Positions 42,340 to 55,200 of a stretch of 64,000 bases of DNA are shown here, in pieces. The stretch lies in contig OW799235.1 in assembly GCA_941918925.1 (NCBI GenBank), forward strand, positions 44,918,701 through 44,982,700. Reading direction: 5' to 3'. Below the pieces are notes generated by a model. The model made no database searches and was not told the DNA's origin. It worked only from the letters and a program-made list of their open reading frames with translations. The translations under genes were made by a program, and so were the position numbers. Numbering within the stretch: the first letter of the stretch is position 1; each line of letters begins with the position of its first letter. This DNA comes from Phyto melanocephala (Eukaryota; Arthropoda; Insecta; Diptera; Rhinophoridae).

Positions 42340-45300
42340 TTAGTGGGTTTCTGCACTCGGCAAGAGAACTAGCTTCACGATCGGTCGAGTAAAAATACCG
42401 GAAGATGTTCTCACGTCCGCTGTAAGGACCTTAGAATCATGCCCTACATGAGTCTTCTCAATTCGACCTAATCTCCATTCATTTGGGGGTAAATTATCCT
42501 GACGAATCACCACTAAATCTCCTACTTCGATATCTTTTTCAGGATACTTCCACTTCACCCAACGGTGAAGCTCCTTAAGCTATTCTTCTTTCCACCGCTG
42601 AGCAAAATGGTGATGAAGTACCTTCAACTTTTGCCATGTGTTAGCAATGCTCAAGGATAAATCGGAATGATCGGGTTTAGGGGGTGCTAACATAAGCGTT
42701 CCTATAAGAAAGTGACCGAGGGTTAATAGGACTAGATCAACTGGGTCATCGGTCATGGCAATCAGTGGTCTAGAATTTAGACAAGCTTCTATTCGAGTTA
42801 ACATCGTAGTAAATACCTCAAATGTGAATTTCTGCACTCCAAAAATTTTTCGTAAATGAGTTTTAACACTCTTTACACCGGCTTCCCACAAGCCGCCCAT
42901 ATGAGGAGCTCCAGGGGGTATAAAATGCCATTCAATAGGCTGAAAACTATTTCACACAAGAATTTTCTGTCGCATCTCGGATAACAATTTCCTTTGGTCA
43001 GCTTCCAGTAAGTTGGCCGCACCTACGAATGCAGTTCCATTGTCGGAGTATAAATGGGAAGGAGACCCACGACGAGAGAAAAAACGGGCAAAAGCTGCTA
43101 GAAACGTTTCGGTTGACATATCACCAGTGGCCTCTAAATGAATTGATTTTGTAGCAAAGCAAACAAAAACAAGCACATAGCCCTTAGTTATTCGGCAGCC
43201 TCTACCGATATAAGACTTAATGTCGAAGGGACCTGCAAAATCTAAACCGGTATGGGTAAATGGTCTCGAAACAACTGTCCATTCAGGGGGTAAAGCCATA
43301 ATATGCTCACCGGTTTTCTTTCGATAAATAGTGCACCTCTTACAATTATGAATAACTGTACGAATTAAGTTCTTCAACTTCGGGACCCAGAATTCGCTCC
43401 TTATCAAACGAAGCATTAAAGAATGTCCGCCATGAGCAGAACATTTGTGAACATATTCCACATACAAACGGGTAAAACGAGCAGAATAGGGTAAAATTTT
43501 AGGGTAGCGTTCATCATAAGTCAAGCCAGGCGACCGTGTTAGTCGACCGCTGATTCTGACAAACCCATTTGAGTCGATAAAGGGATTCAACGTAAGCGAA
43601 TTGCTCTTTGACGAAATGGGTACAGACTTTGACAATTGAGTGTATTCGGGGATAAAATTCTGCTGACATACTAAAATCAAACGATCTCTCGTAAACTTCA
43701 TTTCTGCATGGGTTAAATCTAAGGTGACATACAAACATTTTCGGTTTCTCAAATATTGCCAACACCTGAACCAATACGAAATAATTCGCATTGCACGCGG
43801 TAAATCCGAGAAACGTTCAAGTATGTCATGCGGCGGGGGTTTAGTCTGAACTGCAAAAGCTCGAACTTCTAAATGTTGGTGATCATTGGGGGTAGATTGT
43901 GGCCAGAACTTTCGCGATAGACTTAACCACGAAGGTCCGTGCCACCAAAGAGAATTATCAACTAAGTCTCGTGCTAGAATTCCACGGCTTGCCAAATCGG
44001 CGGGGTTGTCCTTGGAATCTACATGAGACCAATTCTCGTTACCAACTTTTTCCAGAATCAGTGAAATTCTGTTCTTAACAAAGGTTGGCAAATAGCAAGG
44101 GGGTTTTTTAAGCCAAGATAAAACAATAGTAGAATCAGTCCAAAAATAAATCTTAATCTTGGCAAGATTTTATTGACTGCATAACGATTCTACCATTTTC
44201 GCCATCAAAGCCGCTCCGCAAAGTTCTAAACGGGGTAATGTTTCAGATTTTACAGGAGCTACCTTTGTTTTAGAAGCAAGCAAATGCACAGTGATACCTT
44301 CTGAAGTTAAGCTTCGGATATAGAGGGCTGTACCATACGCCTTTTCAGAAGCATCACAAAACGCATGAAGTTACTCTTCATTTTCGGGTAGAAAATTAAC
44401 CCATCTTGGAATGTTCATTTTCTCAATATTAGGATAGTCATCCAAAAAAGTACGCCATTGAACAAGGGTTAAGGGTTTTAAAATTTCGTCCCACTCTGTC
44501 TTATCTTTCCAAATCTGTTGCATTATAATTTTTGCAACGATAATTTTCGGAGATAGCCAACCGGCGGGGTCAAATAGCTTAGCTATTTTAGACAAGACAG
44601 CACGTTTTGTGACTAAATCCCGGTGCGGCTGCGATACGAGTTTGAAATAAAAGCTATCCTTTTTAGCATCCCATCTCAAGCCTACGGTTTTAGCAGTACT
44701 AGCATCTAAAAACTTTCAGAAGTCTGCATCAAGCAGATTCTCCAGGGGTATGTTATCTAGGAGACGCAAATGATTAGCCGTCCACTTTCTTAGAACGAAA
44801 CCAGCCGAACCGAGAACTGGGTATAAAACGTTATTGAGGCTTACGCAACTGGAGGACGGGTTTGAAGCGTTAAATACCACCCTGACTTTGGTGGTAACAC
44901 TATCGGGTTTAATCACTGCGTGATGGGGTAAATAAAAACTGGTCGAAATCGAAGTAGAATTCTCCACGGCCTTGATATGACTCATATCAAAATACTCTCT
45001 AACAACCTTGTCATACTGGGTCTTTAAATCCGGGTTCTTCAAAAGTCGAAATTCATTTCGCTTGAATTGGGACATAGCACTATTTCGAGAATCCCCTAAT
45101 GATAATTCATTAGAAAATTCGCGACGAAATGGGAGTGAGACTACATATCGACCCTCATAATTCCTATAGGTGGTAGTCTGGTAAAGCTTTTCACAATATT
45201 GATCCTCCTCAGAGAGTTGGGTCGCTTGTGGAACTTCTTCAAGTTCCCAAAAACGAGTGAGTTAATTATTCAATTCAATATGGGTCCAAAAAGATGAAAG

Positions 45301-45430
45301 ATGAAGAATGTAGGGGTTCAGATTGAAAAACTTCACCTGTGACTATCCAACCGAAAACTGTTCTCTGGGCGATCAGGTTGCCATTAGGATGTATCTTTAC
45401 ATCCGTTGTTAAAATTCTGGGATACACATT
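42340..45430 (-). pseudogene. BEL pol (RT, RNase H, integrase), one frame with stops
   Basis: A single minus-strand frame reads in order. RT N-terminus: YDKVVREYFDMSH and VVFNASNPSS at 44716-45075. RT/RNase H linker: GLRWDAKKDSFYF at 44371-44679. RNase H: WTDSTIVLSWL near 44140. Integrase zinc region and core: HTGLDFAGPF, SDNGTAFVG at 42952-44091. MGGLWEAGVKSVK at 42580-42900, and the C-terminal domain VGDLVVIRQDNLPPNEWRLG to 42340. In-frame stops lie at 42580, 42952, about 44170, 44371, 44716 and about 45263. There is no frameshift, so it is one dead gene. The RT catalytic core is partly missing between 44680 and 44716. Confidence 0.85.
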
Positions 45431-45433
45431 TCC

Positions 45434-46910
45434 TCAAAAAAGCATATCCATACGGGTACACATGATGTCGGTCATGGTAATATTGGGGAAGCTCGATGCT
45501 ACAATATTCGAAATAGTACACGAGGGCAACCGACCGGTAATCTTTTCTACCACATACGCACAAACTTTAATCCTAAAATCGGGATCAATCGGTGATCCGA
45601 CCGTCAGTACGCACATTGTGGAGGATTTACCAGCTAAGCAATCCATCATGCCAGTGACATTTGTCGATGGCACCAAAAAAGTTGGTATAGCAAGCTTGTT
45701 TTGTAACCTTCGGGAAATAAAAGTACCTTGCGAACCAGGGTCAACCAGCGCTCGGGCCGCACACCTAATGTCATTCAGGTGAACTATGCAAATAGAAGAG
45801 CCTAAAAGGACCGTAGATTCAGGGTTTGACTCAAGGTGTGTGGAGAAAGTATGCAAATTTCTTGCCGCTGTGGAGGTTGAAGCGTTAAAATTAAGGGTGG
45901 GTTTGAACATTTTTCGGGGCAAAAGAAGATTTCTTCGGGTAGTTAAAATTAGTGTTCTTTTGTAAGCCACTATTCCCATATGTTCTATTTGGGTTATTAA
46001 CGGGTGATGAATGCGATTGTCTAATATCAGAAATCGATTCAAGAGTTCTAAAATGAGCCGTTAAAAATGTTGCCATATCTTCCCATTTGGGAGATTGCTG
46101 ACAAAGTTTTTTCGACTGTTCCCAGAGGCTCAGAGTGTTCTCGGGAAACTTAGTAGCACAAATGTATACTAACATAACGTGATAAAATATTTCCGGAGTA
46201 ACTTCTAACAATGAAAGATTCGTTATGCAATCGTTGATGGTTCTTTGCAGATATTTAATATTCGCGCCTGATTCTTAAGTAATGGGTTTAATACTTAAAA
46301 GGGTTCGAAGCTGTTCATTTATAAGCGCCCCTTTGTTCTCATATGTGTCAACCAACTTTTTCCACGCAATCGCATAGCCATCGTTGGTCAACGGAATGGT
46401 TTGTATGGCATCATGGGCATCTTTCGCAGTTTTCTGCAATAAATAAAGCAATTTGTGTGCCGCGGTCAATCGGGGATTATTACCATACAACGCTGAGAAC
46501 ATAACGCGGAATGATGGCCAACTTTTATGGTCGCCATAGAAAATTGGGGTGTTACAAGGGGGTAAGTTCATAATAGGTGTGGAATAATTCCCAAGTTCCA
46601 TGAACTTTTCAGCTTGAGCAGCCTGTTTCAAACGGTCCAATTGAGCCGTAATCATGGAAACCCCTCGGGTGTATGTGGTATAAAAAGCCATATACCTAGA
46701 TTTTGTTTCCACGATATTTGAGCTTTTAATTTTTTCTGTCTCAATCAACAAAGAGTCATATGTTGACCGAACAGCTTCCCATAAACGATTGATTTCCTTC
46801 TCGTGGCTCAATAATGAACCAATTCTATGATCAGCAATGGGTATAAGGGCAATAAAAGCTTCAAATTCCGCCAAACGATCAGCATTACGAATCATTGTAG
46901 CCATATCCAT
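45434..46910 (-). pseudogene. BEL gag and protease region
   Basis: Gag begins at ATG 46910 (MDMATMIRN). It carries the Pao/BEL Gag signature FYGDHKSWPSFRVMF with a following KLLYLL block. A TAA at 46275 interrupts it, and the frame continues to 45891. After a frameshift the 45434-46042 frame holds the aspartic protease (ALVDPGSQGTFIS) to TGA/TAA at 45434. No zinc knuckle is present between Gag and protease, where BEL elements normally have it; see the ORF at 41727-42290. Confidence 0.8.
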
Positions 46911-47836
46911 TTTCGATCTTAAGCAATAAGGGGAAATTTTGAATTGAATTAAAAACAAGTGAAAATGGTAACCAAAAAAAATGTATTGATCTTATAAAAA
47001 ATGGCAAAATCGAATTTTCAAAAAAAGAAATATTAGCTGAGAAAAAAAAATTAAAACTATCACGTATAATTTTCAACAATAAGAAGAACTGATTAATTAA
47101 AAACAATGGAAAAATTCAAATTAATCACCAAATTTTAATAGTACAGTGGGTTAAGTAAGTAAAAGGGGAAAAATTTTTATAAAAAAAACGAGTAAAAAAA
47201 AAATTGCACAACAAAAATTTTCAAATAAAAAATAAAGGTTTAATTTTCAATTATAAAAAATGAGTTCAAAAATATTTAAAAAAAATGAAGTAATCTTACA
47301 AGTTGTTTAATAAATCGGGTAAAATTATTAAATTTTAGGGTTAAAATAACTTGAACAACAATATCTTGTGGTGAAAAATTACTTCACTATATAAAAAGGG
47401 TATTCAAAGTGTACATACACTAGTACTGCCGCAAAATATTTCCGGGTACTCACTTTGCACTAGAAAAATTTATAATTTTTAGTTTTAAAAAATCACAGAA
47501 ATAAATAAATTTAATTTTAAATGCAAAAAATATGTTCGTTAGAGTTTAAAAACGAGAAAAAAACGGGTAAAAATCACTTTTTGCATTCAATTTATGAGTA
47601 ACCGATTTTTATTCGGTCATTCGCAAAGTTGCAGCACTAGTGTGTGTTTATAAACAATCACAACAACAACAACCAACAAATGCAGCGAGTATATGAACGG
47701 GGGTTGATTAAATAAAAAAAAATATATATATATTTACTCACTTTATCACTTTTTTAATGGTGTTTTCAGAAAAAAAAGAATATATTAAAAATTAATTAAT
47801 AATTATTCTCTTTAGTAAATAATCACAAGTAAATAA
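46911..47836. other. BEL leader, proximal part
   Basis: AT-rich, non-coding. It lies between gag and the DNA transposon at 47837. The rest of the leader is at 51049-51377 and 57825-58118. Confidence 0.6.
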
Positions 47837-48493
47837 CACTAGGTCACAAATAACAAACTTTTGTCTGTTATTTGTTTCTAGCATACTTTTTCTCATGGAT
47901 TTGGACCTACTGAACACGAAAATGAATTTTAAAAATTTTTCTGTCGATTGGTTTGCGAGATACAAATTTTTAATTTTTTTTTTTTAATTTTTGGAGGTAC
48001 ACTTACTATTTTGAGCATATCTTTAGTCTTCTTTGACCTATTTTATCCTACTACTACTCAAATTAAAGACAATTGAGCCGTCTACAACTTATTCTCAGAA
48101 AATTTTCAAATCGGGTTAGTAGTTTTGATGTTGGCGGCTTAAAAAGGTTAAAAAACTGGGTTTTTTTAGTAAAAATGTGGCTGAAAAATTCATATAAAAA
48201 TTCATATAAAATATAAAACGCGATGTTAACAGCGATTTTAATTTTTTTACGTATAGCTGACACTTTTCCAAAGAAAATAAGCCCTTACTTAACAAAATCT
48301 GATGACAAATGGCCGACTTATTATTTTTTTGGTAAACGACCGAAATTCCGCTATTTCACGATTTTTTGATTTTCATTATTTGCACAGCTTACCTACCCAA
48401 CGCAAACGAATAAATACATTTGAACTTAATTTAAAATAAACAAATTAGTCTTCGTATATTATTTTTTAATTTATTTACAGCACTACATGCTCA
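47837..48493 (+). repeat. Left terminal inverted repeat, copy c
   Basis: Matches the reverse complement of 50416-51045 from cactagg to ttatttacagcactacatgctca. The outermost 50 bases are less conserved than the rest (left has an added aaataacaaactttt segment). Contains TGGCCGACTT, also seen next to relic b. Confidence 0.85.
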
Positions 48494-48591
48494 TACATAT
48501 TTAAACATAAGGAGACACGGTTATCAATTGCATTTCAAAACTGTCTGTGAAAGTGTAAAGAAGTTAATATTTAGAAAACGCAAGGAAGACA

Positions 48592-50309
48592 ATGAGTAAA
48601 AGACTACGTGTGTTCGAGTGTTTGAACGATCCAGACAATTTCTGCAATGTTTGTGGCCAGTTTATAAAAAAAAATCACGCACACAAGTTTACTTCAGCAG
48701 TACAATTGCACTATTTGAATTATTTTGGTATTTCACCAAATATCACAGAACCATGGACACCTAAGTCGCTGTGTGATCTTTGCTATATAATCTTAACCAA
48801 CTGGGCAGCTGGCGGAAGGTAAGAATTTTTATTTAAACACATTATACATAGCGAATATAGTAATTTATTTTAATTTTAGCCGCCATATGAAATTCGATAC
48901 ACCAATGATGTGGAAAAAGCCGCTATGCCATTCCACAGACTCACCACAAACAGTGGGGTAGGAAGATTTTTTAAATGGAACTACGCTCAAGTGGGATCGT
49001 TTGCGCTTCCAGTACCACATTCGCATGATGTGCCATATCCAGTGTGCCCTGGTGCATCTCTTCAAAAAGCAGAATCGTCAGAAGAAGAGTCCGAGTCAAA
49101 TGCAAGCGAATTTGAGCCGGGTGCAAAGCGAAAATTACTGTCACAGGCCGAACTAAACGATTGGGTGCGCGATTTTGGTCTCACTAAGGAGAAAGCCGAA
49201 CTTTTTGCGTCTCGGATGATACAGTGTGGATTTGCGGCTTCAGAAGTGAAAGTAACAGCGTACAGAAACCGTCACAAGGAGTATGCAAAATTTTATACAA
49301 AGAAAGACCAAATATGTTTTTGCAGCGACATTTCAGGCTTGTTCCAAGAGCTTCACCAAATTCACAACCCCAACGAATGGAGGTTGATTATTGACAGCAA
49401 CAAAGAGAGCTTGAAGGCAGTTCTCTTACATAATGGGAATGAAAAGCCATCTGTTCCTATTGCTCATGCGGTTCATTCAAAGGAGAACTATGAAACTATG
49501 GACATTTTGCTGAAATGCATAGAGTATAGGAAATACAATTGGAAAATATGCGCCGACCTTAAAGTTGTGGCCATTCTGTGTGGACTCCAAGGAGGCTATA
49601 CGCGACATTGCTGTTTTCTGTGCCTTTGGAATAGCCGCGCTGATGATCAGCATTATATAAAAAAAAATGGCCGGTACGAACGAAACCTGTAGTTGGAGAA
49701 GCGAATGTTCAGCGCAAACCACTAATAGAGAACCGTGAAAATATAATACTTCCGCCGCTGCACATAAAATTGGGTTTGATTAAAAATTTTGCCAAAAAAT
49801 TAGACAAAGAAGGTGAAGCTTTTGCCTATTTACGGTCAATTTTCCCTTACCTTTCGCTGGCAAAAATTAAAGAAGGAGTCTTCGCAGGACCCGAGATAAA
49901 AAAAATTTTGAAAGATGAAAAATTCCCAAAGCTGTTATCACCCATCGAAGCCGCAGCATGGAATTCCTTCAGGCTTGTTGTGGAAAACTTTTTAGGAAAC
50001 AACAAAAGCCCGAATTATAAGGACATAGTTGAGGATCTGGTAAAGAACTATGAAGCCATGGGAGTGCACATGTCACTTAAAATACACTTTCTGCATTCTC
50101 ATTTGGATTTTTTCCCTGAGAATTTAGGAGACGTGAGCGACGAACACGGCGAGCGCTTTCATCAGGAATTGAAGGCTATGGAACGACGCTATCAGGGCAT
50201 CTATGACACGGCTATGATGGGTGACTATATTTGGACCCTAATACGTGAGACCGATTGCAGCGAATACAAAAAACAAAGAAGAAGTCAGCAGTTTTTCCAC
50301 ATGGCATAA
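48592..50309 (+). pseudogene. Transposase-like gene of the unnamed family, copy c (two exons, two frameshifts)
   Basis: Exon 1, 48592-48818: zinc finger with CNVCG near residue 20 and CDLC near 63. A GT...AG intron follows at 48819-48879 (gtaagaat...attttag). Exon 2, 48880-50309. After the intron SRHMKFDTPMMWKKP is read, then the frame is lost near 48950. The 48910-49692 frame carries PVPHSHDVPYP, the helical LSQAELNDWVRDFGL block, EWRLIIDSNKESL (candidate Asp 1), CADLK followed by GLQGGYTRHCCFLCLW (candidate Asp 2 with a CxxC). One base is off in the A-run at 49661-49669. The 49770-50309 frame has NFLGNN, HFLHSHLDFFPENL and DEHGERFHQE (candidate Glu). The whole would be about 550 residues. 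Only the two shifts prevent expression. Confidence 0.8.
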
Positions 50310-50415
50310 AATGTACACTTATATCTTTGTTTTTACTCATTTTTTTTGTGCGTTGATTTGCTTAATTTAATTAGTTAGTTTAATTTCGTTAGTTTAGCTA
50401 ATTGTGCGATACATT

Positions 50416-51045
50416 GAGCATGTAGTGCTGTAAATAAATTAAAAAATAATATACGAAGACTAATTTGTTTATTTTAAATTAAGTTCAAATGTATTTATTC
50501 GTTTGCGTTGGGTAGGTAAGCTGTGCAAATAATGAAAATCAAAAAATCGTGAAATAGCGGAATTTCGGTCGTTTACCAAAAAAATAATAAGTCGGCCATT
50601 TGTCATCAGATTTTGTTAAGTAAGGGCTTATTTTCTTTGGAAAAGTGTCAGCTATACGTAAAAAACATCGCGTTTTATATTTTATATGAATTTTTATATG
50701 AATTTTTCAGCCACATTTTTACTAAAAAAACCCAGTTTTTTAACCTTTTTAAGCCGCCAACATCAAAACTACTGACCCGATTTGAAAATTTTCTGAGAAT
50801 AAGTTGTAGACGGCTCAATTGTCTTTAATTTGAGTAGTAGTAGGATAAAATAGGTCAAAGAAGACTAAAGATATGCTCAAAATAGTAAGTGTAGCTCCAA
50901 AAATTAAAAAAAAAAAATTAAAAAATTTGTATCTCGCAAACCAATCGACAGAAAAATTTTTAAAATTCATTTTCGTGTTCAGTAGGTCCAAATCCATGAG
51001 AAAAAGTATGCTAGAACCAAATAACAAAATGGCTGTTGCCTAGTG
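50416..51045 (-). repeat. Right terminal inverted repeat, copy c
   Basis: Begins just after the transposase stop (107 bp), ends cctagtg, followed by TAA. It includes an AATAAA at 50433 that could end the transposase transcript. Confidence 0.85.
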
Positions 51046-51048
51046 TAA

Positions 51049-51377
51049 TTGAACTATATCGGGACTTATTTACTGATTAAACCAACGAGTAAAAAATTTC
51101 TCTTTTGTTGTAACAAGCACACAATATATACAAAAAACAAAAGCTTTTGTTACAACAAAAAATAAAAGAGAATAAAAAAACACTTTTGAAAAAATTTTAA
51201 AAAATTTATTAAAAAATATATATGCACAAAATTTATTAAAAAACTGCACCAAATATATTATTTATTAAAATTTTTAAATTCTTTTTCACATAAAAAAAAA
51301 AAAAGCTAAATAAAAACTTTATCTGAGTTATTGCAAAAAAAATTATTTTTGTTTTGCCGCCGGCAAAATAACTTTTT
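51049..51377. other. BEL leader, middle part
   Basis: AT-rich and non-coding, between the DNA transposon and repeat R. A local inverted repeat around acaaaagcttttgt (about 51130-51160) is visible. Confidence 0.5.
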
Positions 51378-51733
51378 ACCCTTCACACAGTGAAAAAGGG
51401 TATATATAGGTTTGTCATTCCGTGTGAACTTTCTCCAATTTTCACTTCCGACCCCATAAAGTATATATTTTCCGAAAGCTTATGAATAGGGGAGTCTATT
51501 AAGCTCTGTCAGTCTGTCCGTCTGTCCGTGTGTATGTTGAAATCAACTTTTTGAAGCCCCCCGATATGGCTTGGTCCCGGGTGAGATATTAAAATATCAG
51601 AAATATTCGGGGGTAGAACGGTGCTGAAAATCAGAAACATCGGTGCATAAACAACTGAGATATGAACAAAAACCCACGACTACCTCGATTTTTTTTTTCA
51701 CAAAAACAACATTACAACAACAACATACATACA

Positions 51734-52210
51734 TGTAAGGATGATATTATGATATGATTAAAACTGGTATTGCTGTTTTTTTTAATAATATTCAAACTTT
51801 TTATTTTTTAACCAATATATTTAATAGTATTAGTTTTATTATTCAATAGTATTTCAATGTTATTTAATATTTAAAGTATTTCAATGTTATTTAATATTTA
51901 AAGTATTTCAATGTTATTTAATATTTAAAGTATTTCAATGTTATTTAATATTCAAAATTCATAATTTGAGAAACACTAGTTTATTATTATAATTTTTGAT
52001 CGACTTAGCTCAACTTTGCACTATTTATTTTCTTTTTACAACTTTGTTTTCTTCTTTTTCAATAGACAACTTTAAGAAAATAACAACGACCGACTTTAGC
52101 AACTGTCCAACCTCAATTGACCTTTTTCATTTCACGTTCTGCTTTTCACCAGTGTTGCCATCTTACTCTCTTTCTTACTTTTCTACTTTTATCGGTGATG
52201 CCATCTTACA
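51734..52210 (-). repeat. Gypsy C 3' LTR
   Basis: Contains a short internal direct repeat, tatttcaatgttatttaatatttaaag, about 28 bp and repeated three to four times near 51852-51945. The same repeats are in the other LTR. Confidence 0.85.
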
Positions 52211-55200
52211 TTCGACCATCCTGATAATCATCTGTCTCAGATGTCAGCAAAGAGTCAGCGTCATTAAAAATCCACGGCTTCTTGTAATCAGAACTGGTTG
52301 ATGTTTTGTTGGGACCTTCAAAATCTGCTGCTTTGGCGACTTCGTACCTGTTGTTGCGCTTCACTTTTTCAACTTTATAAGGACCCATAAACTCACTCGC
52401 TAGTTTTTTTCCTGCTATAAATTGCGTTCTTTTGACAGCAACTAAATCACCAATTTGGTACACATTTGAAACTTTGCGCTTTTTATCAAAATCTTTTTTG
52501 TATTGTTCTTGAGCCTTCAATATTTGTGCCTTTGCTTCACTTCGAATTTCTTGACGTTCGTTTTCAAACTGCTGAATACATTCATCTTCTAACATCTTTA
52601 ATACATTATCATTTAAAGTGGTTTTCATCTTTACACCAAACAGTAATTGAAACGGTGTAGTTTTTGTAGAACTGTGTATGCAACTGTTAAGTGCTATTTG
52701 TACTTGACTCACATATTTATACCATTTTGAAGAATCATCCGAAGAAAGTTTTGAAATTATTGAAATGATAGAACGATTGACTCTTTCTATTTGACCGTTT
52801 CCACGAGGTACACCTGTAGTAGTCAACACATGTTCGACTCCATATTGTCTACAAAAATCTTTAAACAGCTGCGAAGTAAAAGCTGAACCTCTGTCACTGA
52901 CGACACGACTTGGGAAACCAAATACTGCAGACCATAATTCAAAACTTTTTACGACTTCGTCTGCGCTTGTTGTTTTGGTTGGAAAAAGCCACACATATTT
53001 GGAAAATCCATCCACCATAGCAAAAATATACTTGTACTGCTTGCTAGTTGAGTCCATAGGACCTAGATGGTCGATATGCAACGTGTGTAATGGTACATCT
53101 CCCTTGTCAATACAACTTAACAAGCCTTCTTTTTTGCCAAGCTTTTTATTGTGAATGATACATCTTATACAACTGCCAATCACTTGTGCTACTTTTCTTT
53201 CAAGGTGAGGAATGTAAAACTGCTGTTGCACATTGTGTATGGTTTTTTGGATAGAAAAATGCCCACTTTCGTGCGAATTTTTTATGATTTCTTTTTCCAA
53301 TACTTTTGGAACTGCAAGCAAATCATTTCCGTTGACACTTTTATACAGTAAATTACCTTTCATTTTGTAATCTTCGTATTGATGTAATTTCAAGACTGCA
53401 ACTATTGCTTTTATCTGGTCATCTGTCTGCTGAAGCTTAAACAACCTTGCTGTAAATTCTGATGAAATAATAAATACGTTGACAGGATATCTGCTTAAAG
53501 CATCCACATGCTTCATACGATTGGCTGGTCTGTGTTCTACTGTATAATTGAAGTCCTGTAAATACATAATCCATTGCGCAACGTCTCTCGGAAGGTCGAC
53601 TTTATTAACCGTTTGTTTAAAGGCTGCACAATCTGTCACTAGTTTAAATTGCATACCCAAAATATAATGTCTAAATTTTTTGAAAGATAAATAAGCTGCT
53701 TTTACTTCAAGGATGTAACTATGCAAACGGCTTTCATGCTCTGACGACTTTTTGCTCCAAAAATACACAGGATGCAACTTTCCTTCAAACTTTTGAAATA
53801 ATGTTGCACCGAAACCAAATTTCGATGCATCAGTGTGAAGCTCAGTTTCAGCGTCTCGACAAAAGATATGTAAAATCGGCGTTTTTGATAGGGCATCCTT
53901 CAGCTGTTGTATTGCATTTAATTCTTTTTCTTCAATTTTAAATTTGACATCTTTTTTAAGCAGATTTGTTAGTGGACTTGCTATATGTGCGTAGTTGTGA
54001 ACAAATTTTCTAAAATATCCGGTCCATCCCAAGAATGCTTGCACGTCTCTAATATTTTTTAGTGCCGGAAAATTCATTACTGCTTTAGTTTTATTTTCGT
54101 TTGGTGCAATTGAACCATTTTGAACTCTATGACCCAAAAAATCAATCTTATTCTTCAAAAAACAACACTTAGACCATTTAACCTTTAAATTATATTGCTC
54201 TGCTGTTTTTAATACCTTTTTCAGCTTATTTATGCATTCTTCAGCCGAGGAACCATATATTACGATGTCATCAACGTACATTTCCATAACATTGTCATTA
54301 ACAAGATCTTGAAATATGCAGTTAACATACCTGATAAAGTTTGCTGGTGAATTGCAAAAACCAAAAGGTGCTCGATTGAATTCGAAAAGACCTTGTTTGG
54401 TAACAAACGCCGTATATTTCTTGCTTTCTTCTTCTATTGGCACATGGAAGAAACCATTTTCCAAGTCCATTGTTATAAAATATTTTGCACTTTGAAGTTT
54501 TAGCAACACATCGTCAATTACAGGAACAGGAAAACAATCTTTTAAAACCATTTTATTTAACTGCCGAAAATCTACACATACACGATAATTACCGCATTTC
54601 TTTTTAACCACGACAACTCGACTTGCAACATCCGAAAACGACTTTCTTATTATTTCATCTTTGAGCCACTCTTTAACCTGTGCATTCACAACATTTTCTT
54701 CTTGTAACGATAACCTTGTAGGAGCATGTCGAAACGGTTTGATTACCTCATTTGGGATAATTCTCATTATTACCGGAGATTTTTTACGATTCTCTAAAGG
54801 TTTATAATCCAAAACACAAGTTTCTATTTCTTTTTTGTATTTGGGATTAACGTCCAATTCAAATGCATTAATATTGTAAACATTTAACTCATTAGTGTTT
54901 TCTTGATCACTGTCTTCAAATTTAAAATCATTTTTGTTTATTATTGTTTTAAACTTTTTGATAAAGTCGTAGCCAATTAACACGTCATATTTCATTGTCT
55001 GATTCGGTATTATTAAGAAATCTTGTTCCGTTTCTACATTATCTACTTTTACATAGCATTGAATAAAACCGTATGTTTTTGTTCGCATTTTACCTAGTCC
55101 AGATAGCACATAATTACAACTTTTCATTTCACAATTATTAAATTTATTTTTATACAAATCATACTTCATAATCGAAACGTCTGATCCAGTGTCTAGGAAA

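Larger units (their letters stand above)
47837..51045 (+). mobile_element. CACTA-ended DNA transposon, copy c (complete, 3,209 bp)
   Basis: Terminal inverted repeats 47837-48493 and 50416-51045 start CACTAGG and end CCTAGTG. The flanking 3-bp duplication is TAA (47834-47836 and 51046-51048). CACTA termini with 3-bp duplications fit the CACTA/EnSpm part of the CMC group, but the encoded protein does not look like a transposase I can name. The repeats are unusually long (about 630-657 bp) and imperfect; the left one has about 17 bp extra near 48225. Inserted in the BEL leader. Confidence 0.85.

Noticed and set aside
45339..45782. Plus-strand ORF of 147 codons
   Set aside because: Antisense to the BEL protease region, which carries a recognisable DPGS motif on the minus strand.
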